Positions 45,569 to 57,890 of a stretch of DNA of 64,000 nt are shown one piece after another. The translations under genes and the position numbers were made by a program. A model generated the notes under the pieces. That model was not told the DNA's origin and did not search any database. It was given only the letters and a program-made list of their open reading frames with translations. Source of the stretch: Fallopia convolvulus (Eukaryota; Streptophyta; Magnoliopsida; Caryophyllales; Polygonaceae); the NCBI GenBank assembly GCA_964016875.1, contig OZ024733.1:4766984-4830983 (forward strand), given 5' to 3'. Within the stretch, counting starts at the first letter, position 1; each line of letters starts with the position of its first letter.

Positions 45569-46261
45569 GGGAAAATTGCATTTAACCACCCTTTATTTTA
45601 CACTTGTTACAATTAACCACCCTTTATATTTTTTTCTACACTTAACCACCCCTTATTTGCAATTATGTGCATTTAACCACCCATTTTAACTAAAAACGTC
45701 ATTTTCTCCGTTAAGTAAAGTAAATTATGTTTTTTTCCTTTTTAAAAAAAAAAATTATTTACAATAAATAAATAATGGAAAAACCATAATTGACACTTTC
45801 AAGTTCAAATATGCCGATTTTTGCAACCCTAACCTAATTTCCTCCATAATAATTCCTTCCCTCCATCCCATGGCGGAGAAAAACCACGACTTCACCGATG
45901 CAAAGACCATGGGTTTTAGATCTGATTTTGACGACTTTGAGCGTCCTTTTGAGTCGATCGTGTCTAAGCTGATGGACGACGACTCGAGACTCAAAAGGTT
46001 GAGATGTAAGCCGAAATCCAATGATAATGATATTCCAAGCTCAATTTATTCCTAAATTCTTTTATTTATTGTAAATAAAATTAAAAAAGAAGAGAAAAAA
46101 CGTAATTTATTTTATTTAACGAAGAAAATAACGTGTTTCATCAAAATGGATGGTTAAATGCACATATTTACAAATAAGGGGTGGTTAAGTGTAGAAAAAA
46201 ATATAAAGGGTGGTTAATTGCAACAAGTGTAAAATAAAGGGTGGTTAAATGTAATTTTCCC
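45569..46261. mobile_element. non-autonomous MULE (Pack-MULE-like), 693 bp
   Basis: Terminal inverted repeats of about 120 bp, starting GGGAAAATTGCATTTAACC and ending GGTTAAATGTAATTTTCCC, with a perfect 9-bp target duplication ttttatttt (45560-45568 and 46262-46270). Long TIRs plus a 9-bp duplication are diagnostic of Mutator-like elements. The TIRs are built of short ttaaccaccct repeats. The interior holds a GC-richer segment with a short open frame. Confidence 0.88.
45870..46055 (+). CDS. 61-aa ORF inside the small MULE, probable captured gene fragment
   Basis: ATG at 45870 in a good context (cccATGGCG). The peptide begins MAEKNHDFTDAKTMGFRSD, is rich in Asp, Lys and Ser, and has no known domain. 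Its GC content and codon-like look differ from the AT-rich TIRs, which suggests capture from a host gene (inference). The frame ends in the right-hand AT-rich part, so it is likely truncated. Confidence 0.4.
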   Translation: MAEKNHDFTDAKTMGFRSDFDDFERPFESIVSKLMDDDSRLKRLRCKPKSNDNDIPSSIYS

Positions 46262-46403
46262 TTTTATTTTTGTAACTACTTTATAGGAAGTCTTTCTTTA
46301 ATTGACTTTTATTCATATATATGCTGATTCATACTCTCTTATCAATATTCTTCAAATCTAATTTTAATTTTCATTTTTATATAAATTTAAATAATAAATT
46401 TGA

Positions 46404-46433
46404 CTCGTGCGTATGCACGAGCATTAACCCTAG
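46404..46433 (+). mobile_element. Helitron-like 3' terminus
   Basis: Hairpin ctcgtgcgt/atgcacgag (46404-46421, one wobble pair), nine-base spacer, CTAG at 46430-46433, then T. Third good Helitron end in the window; same design as at 4120. Confidence 0.7.
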
Positions 46434-46720
46434 TTAATTTCTAAAAAAGAATGTGACAAAACAAATTCATTCGAGTTAAAGTGGTTCATCTCCAACTGTT
46501 TCTCTATAATTTTCTCCAAAATGAAGAGCAAAAAGTCATATTCTTGAAATAAAATTTACTTTAACCCCAACAGCTTCTTCATTTCAGAGAATCTTATATT
46601 TATTAATTCTATTTATATGAGTTTGATTCACATGGAAATGATTCTTATCACGAAAACTAGAAACAAATGAGGACCCTTGGATTTGAGAAATGGATGACTA
46701 AGATTAAAAGAGATAGGGGA
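46434..46720. other. AT-rich intergenic stretch
   Basis: No gene or repeat recognised. It is the left flank of the copia element; its last six bases agggga resemble agggca beyond the other end. Confidence 0.5.
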
Positions 46721-47747
46721 TGTAGGATCGTTAGTACTTAAATGAGTCGGCGACTCCTGCGAAGTCGTCGACTTTGAGTAACAGTGGAAGTCACCGACTT
46801 TGGTAAAGTCAGTGACCTTGAAATAAGCAGCGGAATAATTAATCAAACAGGAAAGATATTACCAAACTGTAAATGACAAGCAATGTATAGTGGAAACTCT
46901 TCGTAAACCAACTAGTTTACTTAGAGAAAAACCACTCCCTTCCAAGCTTCTCACTTGGTCGGATTTCAAGAGTCCTTAGACTCGCTCTATTGATTTCTTG
47001 AGTGTTACAAAGCTCTCCCGTGTACAAGTTGAATCCCACAACCTTGAACCACGCTCTACCTTTGTACCTACACTCTCAACCTCACGTTATGCCTAAGAAC
47101 ACTCGAACTCACCACTTGCACGAATCTCACGCACAAGTCTTCGTCACTACTCGTACGAATCCCACGCACGAGTCTTCTTCTACCTAGAACTCTCTCTTTT
47201 CTTTTTCTCAAGATATGCAATTATGCACGAAAGTCCTTTCTTCTAACCTAAAACAATGCAGTATTTAAGCTAGAATAAGGTGTGATTTCGTGTGATATTA
47301 TTTCCTATACGGTTAAGGAAATAACATCCCACGCAATCTTACAAGATCTTTCCTAATATAACATTTACGTACACATAAAATATCTCAATGGAATCATATC
47401 ATCCTCTTATGATTTTAGCACTCTTTTGTGATGATATTTTCCATAAATAAATGCCCCAGCTGTCCTGCAAACAATCGCACACGATCTGTATGTTCCTTCC
47501 ATAAATAGTTTTCCTGCCAGCTGGTCATGGTCAGTGACTTTCCCATGACTTTGCCAAGTCACCGACTTGGCTTGCAAACTCGAAGTCACTGACTTCCTTG
47601 GAACCATCAAAACACAACTTTTCAACAATAGTTTCTTGCAAGTTATCCTTTGTCAGTGACTTCTTCATAAGAACTTGATGTCGCTGACTCTCCATGCAAC
47701 TTCTGTGTCACTGAACTTTGGAACCATCAAAACTCTATCTTCTAACA
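46721..47747 (-). repeat. 3' LTR of the copia element (left copy)
   Basis: 1,027 bp. It contains about ten copies of the word GTCRNYGAC. Confidence 0.92.
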
Positions 47748-47772
47748 AATTCCCCCTTTTTGATGGTGACAA
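47748..47772 (-). other. polypurine tract of the copia element
   Basis: On the minus strand ccatcaaaaagggggaatt directly precedes the 3' LTR. Further PPT-like runs occur upstream at about 47850, 47911 and 47925. Confidence 0.8.
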
Positions 47773-49355
47773 ACAACCTGTTCTCATAAGATCTATGCAG
47801 CATACATACAATATCACAAGATAAAGAGCAAAGCACAAAAACCATAAAAACTTCCCCCTGAGCTTAATATCCACATGGTTTCAGTTTTTAGATCCCTCCC
47901 TTTAAATCTATTCCCCCGGTTAATTCCCCCTTTTGGCATCATCAAAAAGATTGCTAAAACAAGAAAAGAAATCAGAGGCAAATATGGAAACTTAAAACAT
48001 AAAATCAAAACAGTCATAGATAGTCATCCACCATGGCAAAAGAGAAGTACGATGCAAACACAAACACTCTAGAAATGCAGTACAACCAAATTGAACTAAA
48101 AAGAAAAGTCTTTTAAAAAGGAGGGATAATGTGGCAAGGGTAGAAGAGAGGAATAGAGAGAGTCATGGACATGCAACAGTCAATGACTTAGAACCGAAAC
48201 GTGCACGCCTTTCCTGAAACTCCTTTAGACACTAGAGCATGAACTTCAAAATTAGGATCAAAATGAGTACCTTCTTCATATAGAAACTATAGGTTGCTTA
48301 GAAGGTGGGACCTCTTCCAGAATTTTGTCGTTGACATCACCGGAGTCTACTTTGTTAGTGACTTTTCGTAAGTCACCGACTTATTCTTTTTCCTTGGTTA
48401 TTCTTTGATCACCTTCTTCTTTCTCGTCTCCTTCCAGTTCATGCTCTCTAAACCTAGAGCCCTTGTTTCCTTCTTTTTAGATTTTTCAACTCCATTGCCT
48501 CCAAATTTTGAGTTTTAACCAACTCCTTCTCCAAATTCTCCTTAGCACTCTCCTCGTCCCTTTTTGGGTGTGTCACTCGATTTCGGAAACGCTTACCGGT
48601 TGCGCTGTTTGGCGCAGCGTTCCAGTTTCAAGTGACACGGTTAGGGTTTCTTGGTTTGTGTTTAGGTTCATGAAGCTTTTGGATGAGGATGAAGGTATGG
48701 TAATAAAGGAACTTGTTCTCTCTTAATGGGAAAGTATCACTTCAATCAAATCAAGCTATGCTCAGAAAAAATTCTTTCCAAAAACAAACTGATCTTCTTA
48801 ATATTCTGATTTGATTCACACGCCAATTTTCACAGTCGCTGACCCTGCTCATGTCGACGACCATTAAACCTATTTTCTCATATCAACATATCTATCCATG
48901 ACATTTGCACAGTCTATGACCTTCTCTTTAAAGAACTTACTTGGGTTTGGGGTTGCATAGGGAGTGCCAAAACAAACCAAGTAGAAAGCATTATTTTTGA
49001 GGATTTGTCGGTCATGATGATAAGTCTCCGTTTTATAAGGAAATTCAAACCGGGCTCATAGAGACTCTCAAAACATGATAGGTCAGGGACATGCTTTAGA
49101 ATCAACTATCATTTGGGCTTGTAATGAGGGTTAGGATCATCAAGTTGATTCTTTTGGGCTAAAACAAAGAGCTCAAAAAACGTTGTACACATACTGAATG
49201 TAGTAAAAGTCATCGACAAGTCAAATGCATGGGGTTTCCTAAATATGATGTCTATCAAGAATGCAAAGATTTATACCATAAAAGCATGACTTCAAAACAT
49301 ATGCAAAGCAATCAATTCTAGCTAATCATCGAGGGAATTCATGTAGGGAAATAGA
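47773..49355 (-). other. long 3' region of the copia element
   Basis: About 1.6 kb between RNase H and the PPT. No intact frame. In SIRE-like elements this region may hold an envelope-like ORF, but I cannot recognise one here. It contains several GTCRNYGAC words and repeated G-runs. Confidence 0.5.
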
Positions 49356-51097
49356 TCATTGAAGAGAGATCATACCTAGTTCCATGCGGAGTTGTTCAAA
49401 GGGTTCACGATTTAAGGCTTTGGTGAAGATGTCTGCTCTTTGATCACTTGTTCTACAAAATTCCATAGTGACCATGCCCTTTTCCACACAATCTCGAAGA
49501 AAGTGATGCCTTATCTCAATGTGTTTTGTCTTTGAATGTTGCACCGGATTCTTTGAGATGTTGATTGCACTAGTGTTGTCACATAGTATGGGCACTGACC
49601 CACACTGCACACCATAGTCACTGACTTGTTGCTTGATCCATAAGAGTTGTGAGCAAAACGATGCAGCTGCAATGTACTCTGCTCCCGCGTTGATAGGGAA
49701 ACAGAATTTTGCTTTCTAGATCCCCATGAGACAAGACAAGGCCCAAGAAATTGAGCCATCCCGGATATGCTTTTTCTATCAACACGATTTCCAGCAAAAT
49801 TAGCATCTGTGTAGCCGGCAAGTTCAAAATCAAATCCTCTTGGATACCATAAACACAGATTGTCAGTCCCCTTAAGATAGCGAATGATTCTTTTAACAGC
49901 TTTCAAGTGGGACTCTCTTGGATCAGCTTGAAATCTGGCACATAGGCATACTCCAAACACAATATCAGGTCTACTCACAGTAAGATAGAGCAATGATCCA
50001 ATCATACCCCTGTACATAGTAGCATTGACTTCTAGATCCTTGTCATCTTTTCCAAGTGAGGTAGTCGGCGACATGGGAGTGTGAAAAGGTCTAGAACTCT
50101 CAAGACCGAACTTCTTAACACATTCTCTGAGATACTTTTGTTGATGAACTCGTGTTCCATCCTCACTTTGAACAACTTGAAGTCCTAAAAGGAACTTGAG
50201 CTCACCGACCATACTCATTTCAAACTCACTAGACATGAGGTCAGCGAACTTCTTCACCAGCTTATCATCTGTTGAGCCAAAGATGATGTCATCGACATAG
50301 ACCTGAACAACAAGTGTGTGACCTCTCTCCTTCAGCAAGAAAAGAGTCTTGTCTACTTCACCATGAACATAACCATGTTGAATCAAGAACTGAGACAATC
50401 GATCATACCAAGCACGCGGTGCTTGCTTCAATCCATAAAGAGCTTTGTCCAGTTTGTAGACATGATTCGAGTAGGCGACATCTTCAAAACCCGGAGTTTG
50501 TTCAACATACACTTCTTCCTTTAAGTAACCATTCAAGAAGGCAGTCGTGACATCCATTTGCTGTAGTTTGAACCCATGATGAGCAGAATAGGCAATGAGC
50601 AATCGAATAGCCTCAAGACGAGCCACTGGAGCAAACGTCTCATCATAGTCAATACCCTCACGCTGATTGTATCCCTTAATTACCAGCCTTGCTTTATTTC
50701 TGACCACATTTCCTTCACCATCCAGCTTATTTCTGAACACTCATCGTGTTCCAATCACAGATCTTCCCTTTGGCCTTGGGACCAAATGCCAAACCTTATT
50801 TCTTTCAAACTGATGAAGTTCCTCTTCCATGCCACTGACCCAATTCGACTCTTTCAATGCTTGTTCAACATTTTTAGGCTCCAACATTGAGATGAAAGCA
50901 TTGAAAGCAAAGAAATTGTTCAAAGAAGATCTGGTTTGCGCACCCTTTGAGAAATCAGTGAGGATGTTAGTGACAAGATGAGCACTTTTCTGTTGATAGT
51001 TCCTGACCTGTAGATTTGTCAAGTCACTGACTTGAGTCTGTGGCATTCTCTCTAACTCTTCATTAGAATCTTCTAGACTTGAGCAACTCTCAGGCAT
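49356..51097 (-). pseudogene. pol: copia reverse transcriptase and RNase H, decayed
   Basis: Starts with a linker (NVEQALKESNWVSGMEEEL) and RT motifs [49 protein letters not shown] and catalytic YVDDIIFGS (50299-50282). The connection [15 protein letters not shown] and RNase [14 protein letters not shown] follow, then after a small frameshift near 49690 the end part ([21 protein letters not shown]). A TGA at 50741 replaces the Trp of GTRWVFRNK (TGG to TGA). Otherwise well kept. It would copy element RNA in cytoplasmic particles. Confidence 0.9.
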
Positions 51098-51380
51098 TTT
51101 CTCATCATTTGTCTCATCGTCACTTGTTCTTTGATCATGATCACTTCCCCCTGTTTAGTCTGAGTCGGCGACACCAGTATTGTCACTGACATGATCACTT
51201 CCCCTTGTTCTGTCTGAGTCGGCGACACTTGCATTGTCACTGACTACTGTCTCCTTTTCTGATGCAGTAACTAGAAGTGGATCATCTTGAAACAGATAAT
51301 ATCCTTGATCACCATCATCATGATCTTCCATCATCGAGCCTCCCATCGTGTTCTCATCAAACACGACATGAACAATTTCT

Positions 51381-52555
51381 TCAATCTTCCTCGTCCTGTT
51401 GTTGAAAACTTTGTAGGCTACTATGAGGGGAGTAACCAACAAAAGTGCCAACATCACTCCTTGGATTGAATTTTCCCAGACTGTCATTTCCATTATTATG
51501 AACATAGCATCTACACCCAAAAATGTGTAAGTGGGCGACATTGGGCTTAACTCCTCTAAGCAGCTCATAAGGAGTTTTTCCAAGAAGTGGACGAAGCATG
51601 GCTCGATTCATCACATAGCAAGATGCATTAATGGCTTCACCCCAGAAATTTCTTGGAAGATCACTTGAGATAAGCATGGTCCGTGATATGGTCTCCAAGG
51701 CTCGATTCTTCCTCTCAACCATGCCATTTTGTTGAGGAGTTATTGGCGGTGAGAAGTTGTGACTTATGCCATTTTTCTTGCAGAAAATCAGAAACTCAGA
51801 GTTGTCGAATTTCGTTCCATGATCTGACCTGACAGACACAAGAGCAACTCCAAGCTTTTTCTCAACAACCTTCATCCATGCTTCAAATTCTTCAAAGACT
51901 TGATCTTTAGAAGACAGAAAAATTGTCCAAGTATATCGTGAAAAGTCATCAACAATGACAAAAATATAGCTATTTCCTCCACGACTTGGGATTCTCATGG
52001 GACCACATAAATCTATATGAATCATCTCTAAGGGTTTAGTGGTACTTACCTCCTTCTTGGATTTGAAGGATGACTTCACTTGCTTACCTCTCACACAAGT
52101 CTCACAAACTTCATGCTTGTTCGGATCAATCTTGGGTAATCCTCTAACCAGCTCTTGCTTATGAAGTTTGTCAACGAGTTGAAAGCTCGCATGACCAAAT
52201 CTTTTGTGCTAGAGGTCGACGACATCGGTAACTGTTCTAAGAAACACTTTTTCCTCGGGTTCGAAACAGGGGTCCACTTTATAGAGATTGTATCCACACA
52301 CCCCTTTCAGAAGGATTTTCCCCGAGTCACTTTCTATCACCTGACAGCCTTGTCTATCAAAAACAACTTGAATTTTTCCATTAGCACACATCTGAGAAAC
52401 GCTTAATAACTTGAAACCAAGATTTTCAACCAAGTACACAATATCTATAGTCAGTTTCTCAGAAAATCTTACCTGACCAATACCTGAAATACCACCTTTA
52501 CTATTGTTGTCGAAGGTAATCTTACCTCCTTTGTATTCTTGAAGTGAGACAAAAT
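51381..52555 (-). pseudogene. copia protease remnant and integrase, decayed
   Basis: From the insertion joint at 52555 the frame gives the protease-integrase linker (GFKLLSVSQMC), a TAG near 52209, then the integrase zinc finger (HKRFGHASF, CETCVRGKQ). The catalytic core has MIHIDLCGPM, VIVDDFSRYTW, VRSDHGTKFDN and PQQNGMVERKNR (D-D-E). After PNVAHLHIFGCRCYV the frame shifts near 51440, and the remainder continues in other frames to 51155. The main protease domain is not seen; the nested element sits where it should be. Confidence 0.87.
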
Positions 52556-54402
52556 TGTTGGTTTTCGTAGTTGTCTACTAATAGGGTTTGCATGCAATCA
52601 TTTTAAAGTGTTTGCTTGTCTTGTTGAAGGAAAGTCGATCCTTGTAGATCCATGAGGATAATCAAGGCACTACGAGTAGATCCATCGAAGGATAGTCTCG
52701 TGGGTGTAGGCCATGAAGGCAATCACCATCGACCCCTTATTACTTTTGTAAGTCGACTTGGATAAGATTACGAGTCGAAAGGTTAGACCTATCTTTCTTT
52801 CAACGTATATTGCCCATATTCCATGCCAAGGGTTGTGCAATACCGTTGTGGGATAAAACGTAATTAAATAAACCAATGGAAGTGTTGGCAAGACACAACC
52901 ATTGAGAACAAGCGTACCTTATTCGAGTCTATCGATTCCTCTTCGATCTTCACTTCAATGAAGTCGTCTTCCATGGATGATTGGGGTTCCTCCTTGACTT
53001 GAACGTACTGCCCACTCCATGCATCTTGAGGTTTCTTTCTTGAAGAAGAACTTCGATCCATGCCACCACACGATCACTTGAGAACACTCTTGTGTTTTCA
53101 CTCAAATCCGACAAGAAACCCTAGATTCTTGTGCGATTTCCTCTACCGATTTCTTTGGGATCAAGTCTGGTTTTTACTCATGTGAATCATGTCCAAAATG
53201 CCGACATTTAGCCCTATTTATAGGCGTGAGAAACTTGCCAAAAACCGGCCATGGGTGGCGGTTACAATCGGTTGAGTATGTGTGTGGCCGAGAGTGATTG
53301 TAGGAAGTTGGTTACAACTTCCTTCCTCTCTCCTTGTCACCATCAAAGGGGCGTCCAAGTGCATCCCCCCTTGGACTCCAAATGCTTCTCCATTTCAGCA
53401 AATAAAAGGCCCATTAAAGAGTCCAAAAATCCAATCCAATAATCCATGCACACGGCCCATATGCAAAGCCAACAGCCCATGCCATGCGTGTGCATGTGCG
53501 GCCCACCAGCCCATAAGGCGCGCCCCTTGGGCCGGCCCACCAGCCCCACCACCTAGCTAGCATAGCTAGGTGCCAAGCTAGGTCACCTAGGAGTGTCACT
53601 ACCCCTTAGCTCCATGAGCTAGCTTATAGTGAGTTGAGCTGGCTTGAGCTAGTGTGAGCTAGGTTGAGCTGAATTTCTAGCTAGTTGAGCTAACTTGAGC
53701 TAGTTTGAGCTACATTGAGCTTCCATGAGCTAGTTCCTAGCTGCATGAGCTTCTTATAAAGCATGTACAATGAGTCTTGAGCTTGTCTAAGCTCCTAGAG
53801 TTCACTCTAAGCTAGTATGAAGCTTACAAACTTCTCTCTAGCATATTTAACTATGTGCCAAGCTAAACTCTAGCTTTGGTTCTTGCTTAAAGCATCTACC
53901 AAGCTTAGAGAAGCTTCCTAATTCACATTAGAATATGCACAAAGTTATAAGACTCAATGATCAAGCTCAAAACCATACCTTAGCCTCACAATTCATACTC
54001 CACGCCTTGGACAAGTGCCCTAGGCGCGCCGAGAGCTCAACCGTGCCATCGCACCACCTAGGAACACCCTAACAGCCTTGAGTTGAACCTCAAATTCGCT
54101 TCTAGGTGTGCCACACCCAAGGCCGAGCCTTGAACCTCAAAACCGAGGTCCAAGCCGAGCCCCGCGCTTGCACTGCGCCGTTGCACCATGTGTCGCCTCA
54201 TACTAGGCGCGCCCTTGCCATGCAACGGCGCACACGAGGTTTCTAGTCTCGGTGGTGGTGTGCGACTAATCTATTGGATCTTATGATAACAATTAAACCA
54301 TGGAAAGTCATATATGTCAATATACCCATCGACATTCCAATATGACTCAAAACCTCAACATGCTCTAATAGGGAGTTGATGACTTGACACAAATCACCAA
54401 CA
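52556..54402 (-). repeat. 3' LTR of the LARD-like element (left copy)
   Basis: 1,847 bp. U3 (upstream of TATA at 53223-53214) contains an AGCT-rich array at about 53606-53756. It also carries a copy of the ORF first exon (53061-52918), here without its second exon. Confidence 0.92.
53606..53756 (-). repeat. degenerate GAGCTAGnTT array in U3, left LTR
   Basis: About a dozen gagct units at 9-16 base spacing (ttgagctag, tgagctagt, gagctaac). It is repeated identically in the right LTR at 59521-59671. Located 400-550 bp upstream of the TATA box in element orientation. Confidence 0.85.
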
Positions 54403-57400
54403 TTCCTCCCATATTTGAGCCATGTCATCAAGACTCGAAGTTTAATAAACCAACTCTATGTATAGATGTAAATGTCCGTAGACTTGAATTTACACCATGT
54501 GATCATCACATTCATGCACTAAAATTTCGTGGTGCTCCTAAGGTTTGAACCACATCAACTTGTCTAAGTACATGTAGTAACAATCACACATGAGTCTCTT
54601 ACGCTTATCCTTTTCCTTTGACGCTTTTTATAAACAAGGCTCTTTCGTCCCATATCCTCTCACATATGCTTTAGTCGAGTCATCCTTAATTACTCTAACT
54701 TGGAAGAAGCCTTATACTTCCACATATGCATAGTTGAGTTTCCTATCATGCTCCACATAAGCAACCAAAACTCATTAATGAAATCTTTGTTTCAAGACTA
54801 GGTTTCATGTGGCCTAGAGCATAAACATTGATGGGTAATAATAATATCTAAAATATTATGAATGCTCTCCAACTCCACAACTTGGCCTTCCACATTGAAT
54901 TCAGCCCACACCTTTCGATGTAGGGGAATTGGGTATCCAAATCTAAGAGTTGTAAGGATTGTTACCCCCATCCCTCGATTGAAATTAACACAAACACTTA
55001 TGTCAATCTTCTCGGAGAGAAATCAACAACCTCATGTGCTTAACAAAATCAAACGAGTTGACACTAAGTTATGGCATGTGCCTCATTACAAGGTTCCCTC
55101 ATACTTAGATGTCACTTTCCAACTTTAGAAGTTGGAGTATCGCAAATTGCCTCTTGGAAACTCCAAGAACGCCGGCCCATCACTCAAGATTGGAATTTAT
55201 GACCAATTGTGCACTTTAAGGTCTTCCAAAGTTTAGTGATCCAATTTGCTTTCAAACTTTCCAACCTAGGAAGTTTCTATACACATCTAATGCCTTAAGC
55301 ATTAACCATATCTTTGACAAATGACCTATGTCTAGATATCTACATCTTACTATCCACTTGAGCGTCCCCAAGTCATGACACATCCAAATTTATAACCATG
55401 TGTTCATAAATCCAAAGATGTTACTCAACCATGTGTATAATCACGGAATTCTCATTTCCATCTCAATGTATTTCTACCAAGACGAAGATTTAGAACAATC
55501 TAATCCACCTTCACCTCTATACATTGATATCTTCATAAATAACCAATGAAGAACAAGGTCTTACTATTTAACCTTACAACTTGGTTTCTTCCAAGTAGAT
55601 CATGTCATTCTAATATAGATTCATTAGACACTAACCAAACACAAGTGACTAAACTTTCTATATCTCATCATGCAAAGCATATAAAATCTTTTAAAAGACT
55701 TCCTAATGACATTACTTTTCTTTTGGCCATTCAAACACAAAGTAGTCCACTTTATGTTCCTTTCATCCTAACTACCAAATCATTGGAAGTTCCCATAGGA
55801 TCATCATCTATACATTTAGATGATTCAATTCTTCTTTCTTAAATCTATCATTAAAGAAAACTTAGAAGAATTATGCTCATATGACAATCATCTTTTCCAC
55901 AAGTGTTTTTACACATGTTAAGACTTGTCTTTTATCTATCATGTCATTATATCCATTAATCCTTTCAATGATTTCTCAACCATAAGACTAATCAACCAAA
56001 GTTGTCAATTTCAAGCCTTAGTGACTCTTAGACACTTTCCTTGGATCCGAGGATTCAAAGTATTCCTCATAGTCTTTTCTAGACCATAACTTGTCCATTT
56101 GAAAGTCATAAAATCAGCCTTTCAAATTTCCACACAAGTTCTATCCATCCAAGCAATGACACAAAACATGAGCAATTTCAAACAATCATATGGAACATGT
56201 GATAGACCAAGTTTCTTCCTACTTCAATCACAAATTAAATTAAACCCTAAAATAAGAAAGGCAAATATGACTTCAAACATGGTTTCATTGATTTAAACAA
56301 ATCAAACAATTTCCTTGTGGTAGGTGCGCCTATTGTGCCAATCGTGGGCACACCGACGCCATGCGTCGAGCGCTTCGTCGAAGCCAAGGCTCGGTTTCAA
56401 CCAGCCTCGGCGCGCCTTGCACACCCGGTTGTGCCATGGTAGCGGCATCACCCAGCCGTGGCGCGCCTTTGCGTAGCCAGCCGTGCCAAGGTTCAAAACC
56501 TCGCACCGTGTCGCTGCGTGCCGAGCGCTTCGCACTTGGCTTGCGACACATCGGGTCCGTGCGATCCATGCCTTGCCTCGCATCCTTGGCCTTGTCATGT
56601 GCCGAGTGCTTAGACTCGGCGCGCCTTGGCGTGCTCGATCCCGAGATCGTGCCAAGGCTTAGGCCTTTGTGTTGCGATTGATGCAACACCTCCCCCATGC
56701 GACGATCCTCGTCTAGTGCCATGCACCGAGGGGGTTCTAGGCAGCGGCCCCTCCTAGGGAGTGCCTAGGATGCTCCATGGGATCCAACCACGAGCGCCTA
56801 GCGCTTCCAGGATCGATGTCGAGTCCCGACACCGCTCGGCGTGCCTATGGCTTAGCCTAGGCGTGTCTAGGTTCAAACCCTAGCCACCTTATGTGCCGAT
56901 CCCAAACTTCTTTGCAAAGCAATTTCTATAGACATTCCCATGTCTTTAACAAGGCAAAATAACATGACAACATTCATTATTTGTTGACATCAAACCACAT
57001 TTATAATTTAGACAAGTCATATTTATTTAGGATTCAACCATATGATAAAACGGTCTAGACATGAACTCTATTCATCATGTCAAAGTATCAAACTTACATT
57101 TGACACTTTTCATGCCTTGTCAAACTTACTTGACTTAGCCATGAGAGATCTCACTCTCATACAACCATTGCTCTCTACAATTATACCACAAGTCTCAATC
57201 TAAAACAATCAAGACTTCCTTGTTTCCCTTTTTCATAAGAAGCATGAATTTTATAAAATCACTTAGTGAATTTCCACATGCATCTTATCAAGAGACTCTT
57301 ACCATCTCTTCTATGTGTTCTTTAGTGCATTCATGGCCAACATGTGCATGCCCTCTCACGTGGGGGGCAATCCAGTAGACCCTTACATTAGTAGACCCGA

Positions 57401-57890
57401 GGGTAGTCTAATTACTCTAGTAGACCCGAAGGTAGTCTAGAGCATGAGTCGTCCCAATCAAAGAATGGTCGATTCAAGGGTAGTCTGGTCCAGTAGACCC
57501 TATTAGTAGACCCGAAGGTAATCTAATTACTCTAGTAGACCCGAAGGTAGTCTAGAGCATGAGTGTCCCAATCAAAGAATGGTCGACTCAAGGGTAGTCT
57601 GGTTTGGATCATTCTCAATGAATGAAACCAACAATCAAACTTTCCAAGTTGATTCCAAGAGTTAGACTTAAGTCCTTTTCTTGCACACATGTCGCTAAGA
57701 TTAACATTTAATCAAACCATAGTTTATTTCATAACATAAACAATCACATGATCTTTTAACATGATCAATACACACACTAATAGCCCTTTAGTCAAGGCAT
57801 ACATAACACACATAGTCCATAGCACACGTCTAATGCTAAATACATACACACACGTACATAAAGGAAACAAATACAAGTATAAAATCAGCC
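54403..57890 (-). other. non-coding interior of the LARD-like element
   Basis: No coding domain seen on either strand. It includes a GC-rich stretch with gcgcgcctt repeats (about 56330-56890) and two copies of a 118-bp tandem repeat (57371-57488 and 57489 to about 57602), itself made of agtagacccgaaggtagtct units. Short open frames are not supported. Confidence 0.65.
57371..57602. repeat. 118-bp tandem repeat, two copies
   Basis: Both copies start tccagtagaccc, contain two agtagacccgaaggtagtct units, then tctagagcatgagt and caatcaaagaatggtcga, ending gggtagtctgg. Confidence 0.9.

Noticed and set aside
47773..49355. Envelope-like ORF in the copia 3' region
   Set aside because: No frame of useful length and no signal peptide or membrane segment pattern.
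53343..53599. Trp/Gly-rich minus-strand frames in the LARD LTR, repeated at 59258-59514
   Set aside because: They lie upstream of the TATA box in U3, have no domain and follow from ggcccacc-type composition.
56302..56722. Arg/Ala-rich frames on both strands in the LARD interior
   Set aside because: They follow from CpG-rich repeats; overlapping frames on both strands and no domain.
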